Assembly: GCA_015075545.1 (NCBI GenBank)
Contig: JABTUC010000009.1
Location: forward strand, 1 to 64,000
Origin: Ideonella sp.
GTDB lineage: Bacteria; Pseudomonadota; Gammaproteobacteria; Burkholderiales; Burkholderiaceae_C
Direction of reading: 5' to 3'
Length of the DNA: 64,000 nucleotides
Every line of letters starts with the position of its first letter. Position 1 is the first letter of the stretch. The notes beneath the pieces were generated by a model. The model was not told where the DNA came from. It made no database searches and was given only the letters and a program-made list of their open reading frames with translations. This document shows, in pieces, positions 15,001-23,032 of this stretch. Position numbers and translations under genes: made by a program.

Positions 15001-16706
15001 CCCAGGCTGCTGGCGCGGCCCACGCTGCGCGGGCGCGCGAAAGTGTCGAATGCGGTGGCGCTCCAGGTGAACGCCGCGCCGTCGATGCTGACAGTGCGCT
15101 GGTTCAGCGGTGTGTAGTACAACTCCGGCATCGACGAGCAGCGGTCGTTGATGCTGTAGCCGGGGTAGGCCGGGTAGGGGCCGGCGTTGCGATCACGATA
15201 GGTTTGCACGGTTGTGCGTCGGGCACTGCTGCCGTCCCAGCCTTCGTCGAGCTGCAGCAGTTGGCCTTCGTTGACGAGCACTTGAATCCCATAGGTGTGG
15301 CGTGTACGCACACCGCGCGGGTCAGTCACCTCAACGGTCTTGGTGTTGGGGCAACCGGTGCAGCCGATGTCGCTACCGGCCACATTGGCGTAGCTATAGC
15401 TCCAGGTGGCTGACGCCATGCCCGGGCCGCTGAGCGTCTTGCTCACGATCGCGCGCGAGGCGAAGTTGCGCGGGTAGAACTCCACTCCGTGCGGATCGCA
15501 GGACGTGGTGGTTACCTTGCGGCCGTGGGAGACCGATTTCACCGTGAAGCTGCCCACGGCACCGCTGGGGTGGGTGATGGTGCCGGTCCGCGGCGTCTCA
15601 TACAGCCTGCCGGCATTGCAATGGGGTGGGATCTCGTATTGAATCGACGGGAGGTCCAGCCCGTTCAGGTTCATCTGCCAGCTCGTGCCATCGGGCAGCC
15701 CGACGCTGCTGAGGCGCCCCACCGCCGTGGCCGAGGTGTAGGTGTAGGTGTAGGGCAGAGGGCTGACGCCATCCCACGCGGTGGTGATGCGGTTCAATGC
15801 GTCGTAGCCAAAGCTGATACTCCGCCCGTCGCTGCTGGTGATGCTGTTGAGCCGCTCCTGGTTGTTCGGGTCGAAGTTCAGGCTCACCGTGTTGCCGTGA
15901 CGATCGGTGATCTGCGTGGGGTAGAGCGTGAACTCGGCGCGAGGCAGAATGTCCTGGCTGCCACCGCGGCGCTTCTTCAGGGCTACGACGTTGCGCGTCA
16001 CGAGCCAGTCGAAGCGGTATTGCACGCCATCGGGCGAGAGCGCGATGAACCCTTCGCCCTTGTGGAACCCGGTGTCGTTCAAGTTCGACGCGTGCAGCGA
16101 CGACAGGCAGCGGATCTGCCAGCCGCTTCGCGTGACCAGCGGCCAGGCGTTCCCGTCGGCCGGCATTGCGGTGTTCTGCGAGCTTCGGATGAGGATCTCG
16201 CCTCCCGCACCGCCCACGTTCAGGTGCGTGCCGTACCAGAATTCGTAAGGCTCCCACCAGGAGAATCCCACGTTCGGGCGTCCCGGCAACGGCGCCGCGT
16301 AAATGGTGCAGCGCTTGTAGAGATCCGGGCTGTTGTTGGGTAGCGGCGCGGTCCAACCCTTGTTCTTGCTGCCGACCGCGAAAATGCCGGATATGGACGG
16401 CAGGTCCAGATCCCAATCGCCGAAGAAGCGCGTGAATGCCACCATGCCGCCCGCGATGTACTTGCGCGTCACGGCAACGGGCAGCAGCGAGTTGCCCGGA
16501 ATGGCCACGTCGGTCTGCGTGAAGCTCAGGGCGCCCGTGTAGTGGTTCACCCGGTCGCCGAACAGCCCCGAACCGGGCGAGGCCACCGGCTCGCCCACGC
16601 GCACGAGCTTGTGTAGCTCGTCGAAAACGGTTGGGTCGGTTTGGGCGGCGGCGTGCCCGACGAGGTTCGCAGCCACGCACGCGAGCGCCACGCTTCGTAA
16701 CCACAT
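12075..16706 (-). CDS. full-length RHS/YD-repeat toxin with HNH-like C-terminal tip
   Basis: A 1543-aa secreted polymorphic toxin. A Sec signal peptide (MWLRSVALACVAANLVGHAAAQ) precedes a family N-terminal region, and YD repeats run from about residue 270 to 1300. The hyperconserved core end GRFLSVDPVTTDAKTG lies near 1345 and YADPDGQ near 1373. A linker follows, and the variable tip runs from about 1444. The tip has CHTCGTKNAGTK (Cys 1485, 1488), LDHQP (Asp 1503, His 1504), and QRLYPQCLNCSRDQG (Cys 1523, 1526). This is a zinc-knuckle HNH/endonuclease-VII-like arrangement suggesting DNase or RNase activity. There is no PAAR or VgrG-like part, so type VI delivery is not indicated. The ribosome site AAGGAGG sits 5-6 bp before the ATG. 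Confidence 0.88.
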   Translation of the reverse strand: MWLRSVALACVAANLVGHAAAQTDPTVFDELHKLVRVGEPVASPGSGLFGDRVNHYTGALSFTQTDVAIPGNSLLPVAVTRKYIAGGMVAFTRFFGDWDLDLPSISGIFAVGSKNKGWTAPLPNNSPDLYKRCTIYAAPLPGRPNVGFSWWEPYEFWYGTHLNVGGAGGEILIRSSQNTAMPADGNAWPLVTRSGWQIRCLSSLHASNLNDTGFHKGEGFIALSPDGVQYRFDWLVTRNVVALKKRRGGSQDILPRAEFTLYPTQITDRHGNTVSLNFDPNNQERLNSITSSDGRSISFGYDALNRITTAWDGVSPLPYTYTYTSATAVGRLSSVGLPDGTSWQMNLNGLDLPSIQYEIPPHCNAGRLYETPRTGTITHPSGAVGSFTVKSVSHGRKVTTTSCDPHGVEFYPRNFASRAIVSKTLSGPGMASATWSYSYANVAGSDIGCTGCPNTKTVEVTDPRGVRTRHTYGIQVLVNEGQLLQLDEGWDGSSARRTTVQTYRDRNAGPYPAYPGYSINDRCSSMPELYYTPLNQRTVSIDGAAFTWSATAFDTFARPRSVGRASSLGYSRGETVEYHDHLGKWVLGQIRRVTAAGFAYPAEEHTYNATTAMREASYAFGALQHTDGHHADGTLAWRADPAGRATSFTDYHRGMARRVTHADATFETAVVDDRGLVTAHTNAAGTTTQYGYDAMGRPASVTYPAESGLTYHATTSSFVPVYAAEYGLAAGHWRQTVATGNARTVRYYDALWRVRMERTWDAATEALTRNVTEKRYDAEGRVVFQSYAQREIAAVDGSLPGTSTVYDSLGRVSQTTRSSELGNLTTAVEYLGGFQQRITDARGNASTQGYFVLDDPGQAQLAWASLPLGVSVSIQRDAHGKAQSISRSGGGASATRNYVYDPHQRLCKTLEPESGATVQAYDSAGNLAWRASGNALPSTTSCDQTSVPGTRIVSFGYDPRNRLTSTSFGDGSPGIGRSYTGDSLPLQVWSNGTTWTYSYNNRRLLTGETLNVAGADYAFSHAYDAHGHRSGLSHGAGTGGAVVDYAPNALGQPTRAGDWATNASYHPDGALAGYTLANGSTFTMTQNTRGLPERWRYSGVLDDSYVYDANDNVTAITDLHEAGATSRSMSYDALDRLAWANGPWGSASFDYDSLDNLRNSVVGARSLSHNFDSTNRLTSLSGSHSVSFGYDANGNVTQRGAQGYVFDIGNRLSAASGIASYVYDGHGRRVREQRADGSVITGAYTLDGLPRWDSVAGDRIYLGRQLVAQRGNGGYMHTDALGSPVARTGSALELLGRTRYEPYGATAAGTAPLRIGFAGHVSDADTALLYMQQRYYEPIAGRFLSVDPVTTDAKTGEHFNRYVYAENNPYKYADPDGQLPILLVPLALKALDAALTAADLYTAAQTGGAGAVGRVALESLAGNALPGGKILGRLVHGVGDAAKGVHPTFKPGPYAGESMPARGPGRDFNAAERAEGKRIFNETGCHTCGTKNAGTKNNDPVLDHQPVSSLNREGAAQRLYPQCLNCSRDQGLAAIKRLREEAK

Positions 16707-16770
16707 GGTCGCCTCCTTGCCTCCGTCCGGACGCTGGGCGACGATAACTCCGTGCTCAGGCGGTGTCAGT

Positions 16771-16792
16771 CGTCAAGTCTTTCAGCTTGACG
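16771..16792. promoter_or_regulatory. inverted repeat upstream of the full-length rhs gene
   Basis: CGTCAAG and CTTGACG form a perfect 7-bp inverted repeat with an 8-nt spacer, centred about 75 bp upstream of the rhs start. CTTGACG also resembles a -35 box on the minus strand (TTGACG), so a repressor binding here could control rhs. No well-spaced -10 was found. Confidence 0.3.
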
Positions 16793-16947
16793 TCGACCTG
16801 CCGCTTGTGGTAACGAGCAACGAAACCGAAGAGAACGCCGTTGTCTGCGAGAACCGGAGCGGGCACTCGGCAGAAGCATGCGAGCCTCGTTTCCGGTTCA
16901 GGAGCTCGAGCGATCGGCCGCCCGATTGCGGAATGGCAAGGCGCGCT

Positions 16948-17763
16948 TCAGTCACGCTTCTCGAGCTTCATCACGTTGGCGTCGCGGCGCATCGTGAAGC
17001 GGCCGAGGAACGAGTTGCCGAGCAGCACGAACGGCATCTCGGCGGGCACGATCGTTGCGGCGACGCCGAACACCTCGACGTCGCCGATGCGCACCGAGGT
17101 CAGCGACACCGCGTGGCTCGCCACCACACCGCCGGCGGTCTGGCTGAGGCTGCGCTGGCCGCTCTTCCAGTCGATGCCCAGGCGCTCGGCGTCGCCGCGG
17201 CCGATTGCCACCGAGGTGGCGCCGGTGTCGACCATGAACTGCACCGCCTTGCCGTTGATCTGGCCGCTGGTGACGAAATGGCCGCCGGGGCCCGCAGCGA
17301 TCAGGATCTCGCGGCCGGTGGCGCCACCGCCGCCACCACCGCCGACGCTGGCCGGCGCGCCACCCATCGACACCAGCAGCGTCTTGCCGCCGATCTCGAT
17401 CTCGGCCTGGCCGGGCATCACGCGCCGCAGCGTCACGCCCTTGACCGTGGCGCCGACGGCGAGCGTGTGCGGCGCGCCGTTGATCATCAGCAGCGCCTTG
17501 CTGTCGCCGATGCTACCGGCCATCGACACCGACTGTGCGCTCACGCCACTACCCAGAGTGAGCGCGCCAACAACGATCAGTGCGCCCAAGCGGCCGCCGC
17601 GGAACTGGCTCTGCCAGGCCGCTGGTGTGCCTTGCAGGCCGCGCCGAGCCCAAGCGCTCGGCTCTTCGCCAGGCACGAAGAGTCCGCTGGACTCTTCGTG
17701 TCCGGGCTCAGCCCCCTCGAGGGGGAGGCGGCCGCAGGCCGCTTCGGGGGTGGTCCGATCCAT
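16948..17763 (-). CDS. retropepsin-like aspartic protease family protein
   Basis: A clan AA single-domain aspartic protease. It contains VQFMVDTGATSVAIGRGDAE with the catalytic DTG motif, then VLLGNSFLGRFTMRRD, the flap and closing motifs of the TIGR02281-type family. A hydrophobic stretch (LGALIVVGALTLGSGVSA) acts as signal or anchor, implying a periplasmic location. Start is uncertain. The ATG at 17763 overlaps the yajQ stop by one base (TGATG), but the first 60 codons run through a multi-hairpin repeat (17674-17742). A TTG at 17589 is the other choice. The 5' end may have been extended by repeat insertion. Confidence 0.75.
   Translation of the reverse strand: MDRTTPEAACGRLPLEGAEPGHEESSGLFVPGEEPSAWARRGLQGTPAAWQSQFRGGRLGALIVVGALTLGSGVSAQSVSMAGSIGDSKALLMINGAPHTLAVGATVKGVTLRRVMPGQAEIEIGGKTLLVSMGGAPASVGGGGGGGATGREILIAAGPGGHFVTSGQINGKAVQFMVDTGATSVAIGRGDAERLGIDWKSGQRSLSQTAGGVVASHAVSLTSVRIGDVEVFGVAATIVPAEMPFVLLGNSFLGRFTMRRDANVMKLEKRD
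17674..17742. repeat. triple-hairpin repeat between yajQ and the protease
   Basis: Three adjacent inverted repeats occur: CACGAAGAGTCC-GCT-GGACTCTTCGTG (perfect 12-bp stem, 17674-17700), the palindrome CCCCCTCGAGGGGG (17712-17725), and GCGGCC-GCA-GGCCGC (17728-17742). The layout resembles 59485-59542. It could act as the yajQ terminator or as a REP-like element. It lies within the longest reading of the protease gene. Confidence 0.55.
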
Positions 17764-18251
17764 CAATCCCTGAAATTCTTGAAGCCCAGCGGCAGAGTCC
17801 CAGCCTCTTTGCGCAGCAGCGCGATCGCCGCCTGCAGGTCGTCCTTCTTGCCGCCGGTCACGCGCAGCGTGTCGCCCTGAATCGCCGCTTGCACCTTGAG
17901 CTTGCTGTGCTTGATCAGCGTCTGCAGCCGTTTGGCGTCGTCGCCGCCGATGCCCGAGCGGATCGGCGCGTGCAGGCGCCAGGTGTCGCCGCCGCCTTTC
18001 TCGGGTGCGACGGTGAAGTCGACGTAGCGCGCATCGACGCCGCGCTTGGCGAGCTTGGCCAGCACGATGTCGCGCACCTGGCCGAGCTGGAACTCGCTGT
18101 TGCCCAGCAGCGTCAGCTCGTCGTCGCTGTGCTCCACCGCGGCCGGCGTGCCCTTGAAGTCGAAGCGCGTGCCGATCTCGCGCACGGCCTGGTCGATGGC
18201 ATTGCGCAATTCGACCCGATTGGGTTCGACGACGGCATCGAAGCTGGGCAT
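17763..18251 (-). CDS. yajQ: YajQ family nucleotide-binding protein
   Basis: A 162-aa cytoplasmic protein beginning MPSFDAVVEPNRVELRNAID, the standard YajQ start, with DFKGTPAAVEHSDDELTLLG and an end LPLGFKNFRD typical of the family. YajQ proteins bind nucleotides (cyclic di-GMP in some species) and RNA. The start is fixed by family alignment; an open frame continues upstream but overlaps murB's leader. It is divergent from murB with 40 bp between starts. Confidence 0.92.
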   Translation of the reverse strand: MPSFDAVVEPNRVELRNAIDQAVREIGTRFDFKGTPAAVEHSDDELTLLGNSEFQLGQVRDIVLAKLAKRGVDARYVDFTVAPEKGGGDTWRLHAPIRSGIGGDDAKRLQTLIKHSKLKVQAAIQGDTLRVTGGKKDDLQAAIALLRKEAGTLPLGFKNFRD

Positions 18252-18291
18252 TGACACAATGAACTGCGTTGCGATCGGCGAAAATTCTGCC

Positions 18292-19338
18292 ATGCCGACC
18301 ACCGACGCGAAACTGCACGTCGAACACGGTGTGCCCTTGCGTGCATACAACACGTTCGGGTTGCCCGCGATCGCGCACACGCTGGTGCGCGTGCGCAGCG
18401 ACGCCGACGTGCGGCGCGTGGTCGATCACCCCGAACTGGGGCGTGCGAGCAAGCTCGTGCTCGGTGCCGGCAGCAACCTGATCCTGTCGCGCGACCCGCA
18501 GGCCGCGGTGCTCAAGGTCGAGATCACCGGCCGGCGCATGCACGACGACGGCGATGCGTGGGTCGTCGAGGCCGGCGCCGGCGAGACCTGGCACGACGTC
18601 GTGCAGTGGACGCTGCAGCAGGGCTGGCCCGGGCTGGAGAATCTGGCGCTGATTCCCGGCACGGTGGGCGCCGCGCCGGTGCAGAACATCGGTGCCTACG
18701 GCGTCGAGCTGTGCGAGCGCTTCGATTCGCTCGACGCGGTCGACCTCGTCACCGGGCGCAGCGTCACGCTCGATGCCAAGGCCTGCCGCTTCGGCTACCG
18801 CGACAGCGTGTTCAAGCAAAACGGCTTCGGCGGGCTGGCCGGCAAGAGCGTGATCACGCGCGTGCGGCTGCGCCTGCCCAAGCGCTGGGCCGCGGTGCTC
18901 GGCTACCTCGACCTCGAGCGGAAGGTGCACGAGACCGGCATCGCGCAGCCGAGCGCGCAGCAGGTGTTCGACTGGGTGTGCGCGATCCGCCGTGCCAAGC
19001 TGCCCGACCCGCGCGAGATCGGCAACGTCGGCAGCTTCTTCAAGAACCCGGTGGTCAGCGCCGAGCAGTGCAAGGACATCATCGCGCGCGACCCGCACAT
19101 CGTGCACTACCCGCTGGGAGACGGCAGCTTCAAGCTCGCCGCCGGCTGGCTGATCGACGCCTGCGGCTGGAAGGGCAAGTCGATCGGCCGCGCCGCGGTG
19201 TACGACAAGCAGGCGCTGGTGCTGGTGAACCGCGGCGGCGCCAGCGGCGCCGAGGTGCTGATGCTGGCGCGCGCGATTCAAGAGAGCGTCTACGGCCGCT
19301 TCGGCATCCGGCTCGAGCCCGAACCCGTGGTGGTTTGA
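18292..19338 (+). CDS. murB: UDP-N-acetylenolpyruvoylglucosamine reductase MurB
   Basis: FAD-dependent reduction of UDP-GlcNAc-enolpyruvate to UDP-MurNAc in peptidoglycan synthesis (348 aa, cytoplasm). Visible: the FAD-binding segment LVLGAGSNLILS, then ENLALIPGTVGAAPVQNIGAYG, the catalytic-serine region GYRDSVFK, and GNVGSFFKNPVV. It ends in GIRLEPEPVVV with the conserved Glu. This is the type I MurB layout. Divergent from yajQ, so its promoter lies in the 40-bp gap or inside yajQ. Confidence 0.96.
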   Translation: MPTTDAKLHVEHGVPLRAYNTFGLPAIAHTLVRVRSDADVRRVVDHPELGRASKLVLGAGSNLILSRDPQAAVLKVEITGRRMHDDGDAWVVEAGAGETWHDVVQWTLQQGWPGLENLALIPGTVGAAPVQNIGAYGVELCERFDSLDAVDLVTGRSVTLDAKACRFGYRDSVFKQNGFGGLAGKSVITRVRLRLPKRWAAVLGYLDLERKVHETGIAQPSAQQVFDWVCAIRRAKLPDPREIGNVGSFFKNPVVSAEQCKDIIARDPHIVHYPLGDGSFKLAAGWLIDACGWKGKSIGRAAVYDKQALVLVNRGGASGAEVLMLARAIQESVYGRFGIRLEPEPVVV

Positions 19339-19352
19339 ACCGCACGACGGGT

Positions 19353-19370
19353 GCGCGCCGGCAGGCGCGC
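19353..19370. terminator. possible murB terminator hairpin
   Basis: GCGCGCC-GGCA-GGCGCGC, a perfect 7-bp stem starting 14 bp after the murB stop. There is no T-run, as is common in GC-rich genomes. The rest of the 195-bp gap to the kinase shows nothing else clear. Confidence 0.35.
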
Positions 19371-19533
19371 GCATGGCCGTGAAGCGCACGCATCGAAGCG
19401 TGAGAAATGCGGGCCTGCCGAGCACGCGGGCCGATCGCACGCGACGGCGCGTGCCCTCGGCGAGAAGCCGGTCACGAACCTTCACTTGCAGCCGCGGCAT
19501 GGGTGAAATCGCTCGTCTAAGCTCGATCGAGTG

Positions 19534-21174
19534 ATGCCACCGTCCACGTTGCACGACGCCGCGAGCAAGGCCGGCGCGGGTGCCGACGCCAACGCGCTGC
19601 CGGCAGGGCATCGCCTGCACGAGTTCGAGCTGCGCGGCGTGATCGGCGTCGGCGGCTTCGGCATCGTCTACCGCGCGTTCGACCTCACGCTGGAGCGCGA
19701 CGTCGCGATCAAGGAGTACATGCCCAGCGCGTTGGCCGGGCGCAGTGGCAAGCAGCAGGTGTCGCTGCTGTCGGCGGCGCATTCGGAAACCTTCGCGCTC
19801 GGCCTCGGCTCGTTCGTCAACGAGGCCAAGCTGCTGGCACGCTTCGACCATCCGTCGCTGGTCAAGGTGCATCGCTTCTGGGAGGACAACGGCACCGCCT
19901 ACATGGTGATGCCGCTGTACCCCGGCACGACGCTGCGGCGTCTGCGCGAGCAGCGCGATGCCTGCCCCGACGGCGCGTGGCTGATGCGCCTGCTCGAGCA
20001 GTTGCTCGGCGCGCTCGAGGTGCTGCATCGCGAGGGTGTGACGCACCGCGACATCGCACCCGACAACGTGCTGGTATCGGGCGACGCACCGCCGGTGCTG
20101 CTGGATTTCGGCGCCGCGCGGCGCGTGATCAGCGACCGCCACCAGGCGCTGACCGCGATCCTGAAGCCGAGCTACGCGCCGATCGAGCAGTACGCCGAAT
20201 CCAGCGGCATGCGCCAGGGGCCGTGGACCGATTTCTATGCGCTCGGCGCGACGCTGCATTACATGATCACCGGCAAGGCGCCGATGCCCGCGACCGCGCG
20301 CGCCGTCAGCGACGAGCAGCCGCGGCTGGCCGGGTCGGGCCAGGGCGGCGTGCCCGACCTGCTGCTGCAGGTGTGCGACTGGATGCTGGCACCCAAGCCG
20401 CAGGATCGGCCGCGCAACGTGGCCGAGTTGCGCGCCGCACTGGCCGGCGAGCTGTGGGTGCCGCAGCGCGAGCGGCCGGCCAGCGCCAATTCGTGGCAGA
20501 CCACGGTGGTGCAGATGGACGAAGGCGAGCCCGCGGCGCAGAGCTTCGCCGCCAGCGGCCTGCCGCTGCTGCCGCGTCCGCACGAGCGTCGTCGCGCGCG
20601 CGGCCGCATGCTCTGGGCGGTGGCCACCGTGATGGTGATGGTGGCCGCCATCGGCGCCTGGTGGGCCACGACGCGCGCGCCGCAACCGGGCCTCGCGGCC
20701 CCCGCGCTGGCCACCATCGACACCCGTGCCGACGACGCGCGCAGCGTCGCGCCAGGCGACGGCGGTGCATCGAGCGGCGACCAGGCCCAAGCGGGCAAGC
20801 CCCAGGGGGCCGACGTGCAGCGTGCGGCACCGGCTGTGGCCAAACCGGCGCGTGGCGTCGTGCCTGCCAAGGCGAAGCCAAAGCCCAGGCGCAGCGACGA
20901 TGCGGCGGCGCGCACCATGGCAGCGGCCGAACCGCCGGCGGCCCCGCCGGCGACGCCGCCGGCCGCGCCGCCAACGGCAAACGATGGCGCGGCACCGGTC
21001 AGCGTGGCTGCCGTCACGCGCAACCCGCGCGAGCGCTGCGCCGGGCGTCACCTGGTGGCGATGCATCGCTGCCTGGTGCGCGAATGCGAGAAGCCCGAGT
21101 ACAGCGCGCACCGCGAGTGCCAGCGCGTGCGCGAGATCGAGCTGAACGCGCGCGCGTTCCGCGACGGGCGCTGA
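19534..21174 (+). CDS. membrane serine/threonine protein kinase
   Basis: A 546-aa eukaryotic-type kinase. The kinase domain spans residues about 25-300: glycine loop GVGGFGIVYRA, VAIKEYMP (ATP Lys), HRDIAPDNVL catalytic loop, DFGAARR, and GPWTDFYALGATLHYMITG. In the catalytic loop Ala stands where Lys is usual (HRDLKPxN), as in some bacterial PpkA-like kinases. One membrane segment (WAVATVMVMVAAIGAWW) lies near 360-380. A low-complexity Pro/Ala linker follows, then a periplasmic Cys-containing tail (RERCAGRHLVAMHRCLVREC and HRECQ). A GTG one codon upstream is an alternative start. Targets are unknown. Confidence 0.88.
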   Translation: MPPSTLHDAASKAGAGADANALPAGHRLHEFELRGVIGVGGFGIVYRAFDLTLERDVAIKEYMPSALAGRSGKQQVSLLSAAHSETFALGLGSFVNEAKLLARFDHPSLVKVHRFWEDNGTAYMVMPLYPGTTLRRLREQRDACPDGAWLMRLLEQLLGALEVLHREGVTHRDIAPDNVLVSGDAPPVLLDFGAARRVISDRHQALTAILKPSYAPIEQYAESSGMRQGPWTDFYALGATLHYMITGKAPMPATARAVSDEQPRLAGSGQGGVPDLLLQVCDWMLAPKPQDRPRNVAELRAALAGELWVPQRERPASANSWQTTVVQMDEGEPAAQSFAASGLPLLPRPHERRRARGRMLWAVATVMVMVAAIGAWWATTRAPQPGLAAPALATIDTRADDARSVAPGDGGASSGDQAQAGKPQGADVQRAAPAVAKPARGVVPAKAKPKPRRSDDAAARTMAAAEPPAAPPATPPAAPPTANDGAAPVSVAAVTRNPRERCAGRHLVAMHRCLVRECEKPEYSAHRECQRVREIELNARAFRDGR

Positions 21175-21265
21175 AGTCGCCGCCGCCGGCGGCGCCACGG
21201 GTTCGACACGATGCGCCCTGGCGGCGCATCGGGTACACCGTCGTCGTTCAGACGAGTGGCCGCCG

Positions 21266-22957
21266 ATGTCGATCAACCTCGCCCAGCCCCACCATGCGAT
21301 CTGGCCTGCGAGGTTGCCTCGCGAGCTGGTGCTGCCCGAGACCTCGTTGTGGTTCAACACCGAGGTCACCGCCACGCGCTACCCCGACAAGCCGGCCTAC
21401 GTCTTCTGCGGCCGGGCGCTGACCTTCTCGCAGTTGCGGCAGCAGGCGCTGGCGCTTGCCGGCTGGCTGCAGGCCCGGGGCGTGGCACGAGGCGATCGCG
21501 TGATCGTGTTCATGCAGAACTGCCCGCAGTTCTCGGTGGCGGTGCAGGCGACCCTGCGCGCCGATGCGGTGGTGGTACCGGTCAACCCGATGAACAAGGC
21601 CGACGAGTTCGCCCACACGCTGGCCGACTCGGGCGCACGCGTGGCGATCACCACCGCCGATCTGGCGGGCGTCGTCGCGCAGGCCGACTCGCAGCTCGCC
21701 GCAGGGCAGCGGCTGCGCGAGCTGCTGGTGACCCACTTCACCGATGCGATGCCCGAGGCGATCGACCCCGCCGAGGCGCCGAGCGCGCCGATCCTGCAAT
21801 GGCTGCGTGCCACGCCCGAGCTGCCGCCGTGCACGCGCTGGCGCGACGCGCTCGCCGCCGGCCATGCGCCGGGCCCGCATGCGAGCGGCCCCGACGACAT
21901 GGCGCTGCTGCCGTACACCTCGGGCACCACCGGGCTGCCCAAGGGCTGCATCCACACGCATCGCACCCTGATGCACAACGTCGTCGGCGGCAGCCAGTGG
22001 GGCCATTCGTTCGCCGAAACGGTGACGCTCGGCGTGGTGCCGATGTTCCACATCACCGGCTTCGTCTACTACGCGCTCGGCCCGCTGGCCAACGGCGCCA
22101 CCGCGGTGCTGATGCCACGCTGGGACCGCGAGCTGGCGGCGCGGTTGATCGCGCGCCATCGCGTGTCGCACTGGACCTGCATCCCGACGATGATCATCGA
22201 CCTGTTCGCGAGCCCGAACGCCGCGGGCTTCGATTTGAGCAGCCTGCGCTACCTCTCGGGCGGCGGTGCGGCGATGCCGCAGGCGGTGGCCGAGCGGCTG
22301 CAGCGCGAGTTCGGCATCACCTTCGCCGAAGGCTACGGCCTCACCGAAACGGCGGCGCCAACGCACGCCAACCTGCCCGAGCGCGCCAAGCTGCAGTGCC
22401 TGGGCATCCCGATCTTCGGCGTCGACTCGCGCGTCGTCGACCCCGACACGCTGCGCGAGCTGCCGGCGGGCGTTGTCGGCGAGATCGTCAGCGAGGGCCC
22501 GATGATCTTCAAGGGTTACTGGGGCCACCCGGAGGCCACCGCGGCGGCGTTCGTCGAGATCGACGGCAAGCGCTTCTTTCGCACCGGCGACCTCGGCCGC
22601 ATAGACGACGAGGGCTACTTCTTCATCACCGACCGCCTCAAGCGCATGATCAACGCCAGCGGCTTCAAGGTGTGGCCGGCCGAGGTCGAGGCGCTGCTGT
22701 ACCGCCACCCCGCGGTGCAGGAGGCGTGCATCATCGCCGCGCGCGATGCGTATCGTGGCGAGACCGTGAAGGCGGTGGTGGTGCTGCGGCCCGATGCGAA
22801 AGGCATCACCGCGGAAGATCTCGTCGCCTGGTCGCGCGAGCACATGGCGGCCTACAAGGTGCCGCGGCTGGTGCAGTTCGTCGACTCGCTGCCCAAGTCG
22901 GGCTCGGGCAAGGTGATGTGGCGGCTGCTGCAGGAGCAGGAGAACGCGGGAGCCTGA
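21266..22957 (+). CDS. AMP-dependent acyl-CoA synthetase (long-chain type)
   Basis: Activates a carboxylic acid, probably a fatty acid, to its CoA thioester through an acyl-adenylate (563 aa, cytoplasm). Motifs: P-loop YTSGTTGLPKGCIHTH near residues 213-228, GYGLTE near 354-359, and the hinge FRTGDLGRID. The catalytic Lys is expected in PKSGSGKVMWR near the end. Family members of this type are often called long-chain fatty-acid-CoA ligases, but substrate is not set by the sequence. It stands alone, 91 bp after the kinase gene. Confidence 0.9.
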   Translation: MSINLAQPHHAIWPARLPRELVLPETSLWFNTEVTATRYPDKPAYVFCGRALTFSQLRQQALALAGWLQARGVARGDRVIVFMQNCPQFSVAVQATLRADAVVVPVNPMNKADEFAHTLADSGARVAITTADLAGVVAQADSQLAAGQRLRELLVTHFTDAMPEAIDPAEAPSAPILQWLRATPELPPCTRWRDALAAGHAPGPHASGPDDMALLPYTSGTTGLPKGCIHTHRTLMHNVVGGSQWGHSFAETVTLGVVPMFHITGFVYYALGPLANGATAVLMPRWDRELAARLIARHRVSHWTCIPTMIIDLFASPNAAGFDLSSLRYLSGGGAAMPQAVAERLQREFGITFAEGYGLTETAAPTHANLPERAKLQCLGIPIFGVDSRVVDPDTLRELPAGVVGEIVSEGPMIFKGYWGHPEATAAAFVEIDGKRFFRTGDLGRIDDEGYFFITDRLKRMINASGFKVWPAEVEALLYRHPAVQEACIIAARDAYRGETVKAVVVLRPDAKGITAEDLVAWSREHMAAYKVPRLVQFVDSLPKSGSGKVMWRLLQEQENAGA

Positions 22958-23032
22958 GCCCGCGGGCGCCATGAGCTAGCGCTGCATCCCCAGGGCACCC
23001 CGGCGCGGTCACGATTCATATGTCAACAGACC

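Noticed and set aside
12075-16706. Type VI secretion linkage of the RHS protein
   Set aside because: The protein starts with a Sec signal peptide and lacks PAAR or VgrG domains; no T6SS gene is in the window.
16948-21375. A 1475-codon open frame on the minus strand across murB and the kinase gene
   Set aside because: Only the last part (the aspartic protease) has family motifs; the rest is antisense to murB and the kinase with Arg/His/Ala-rich shadow composition typical of high-GC DNA.
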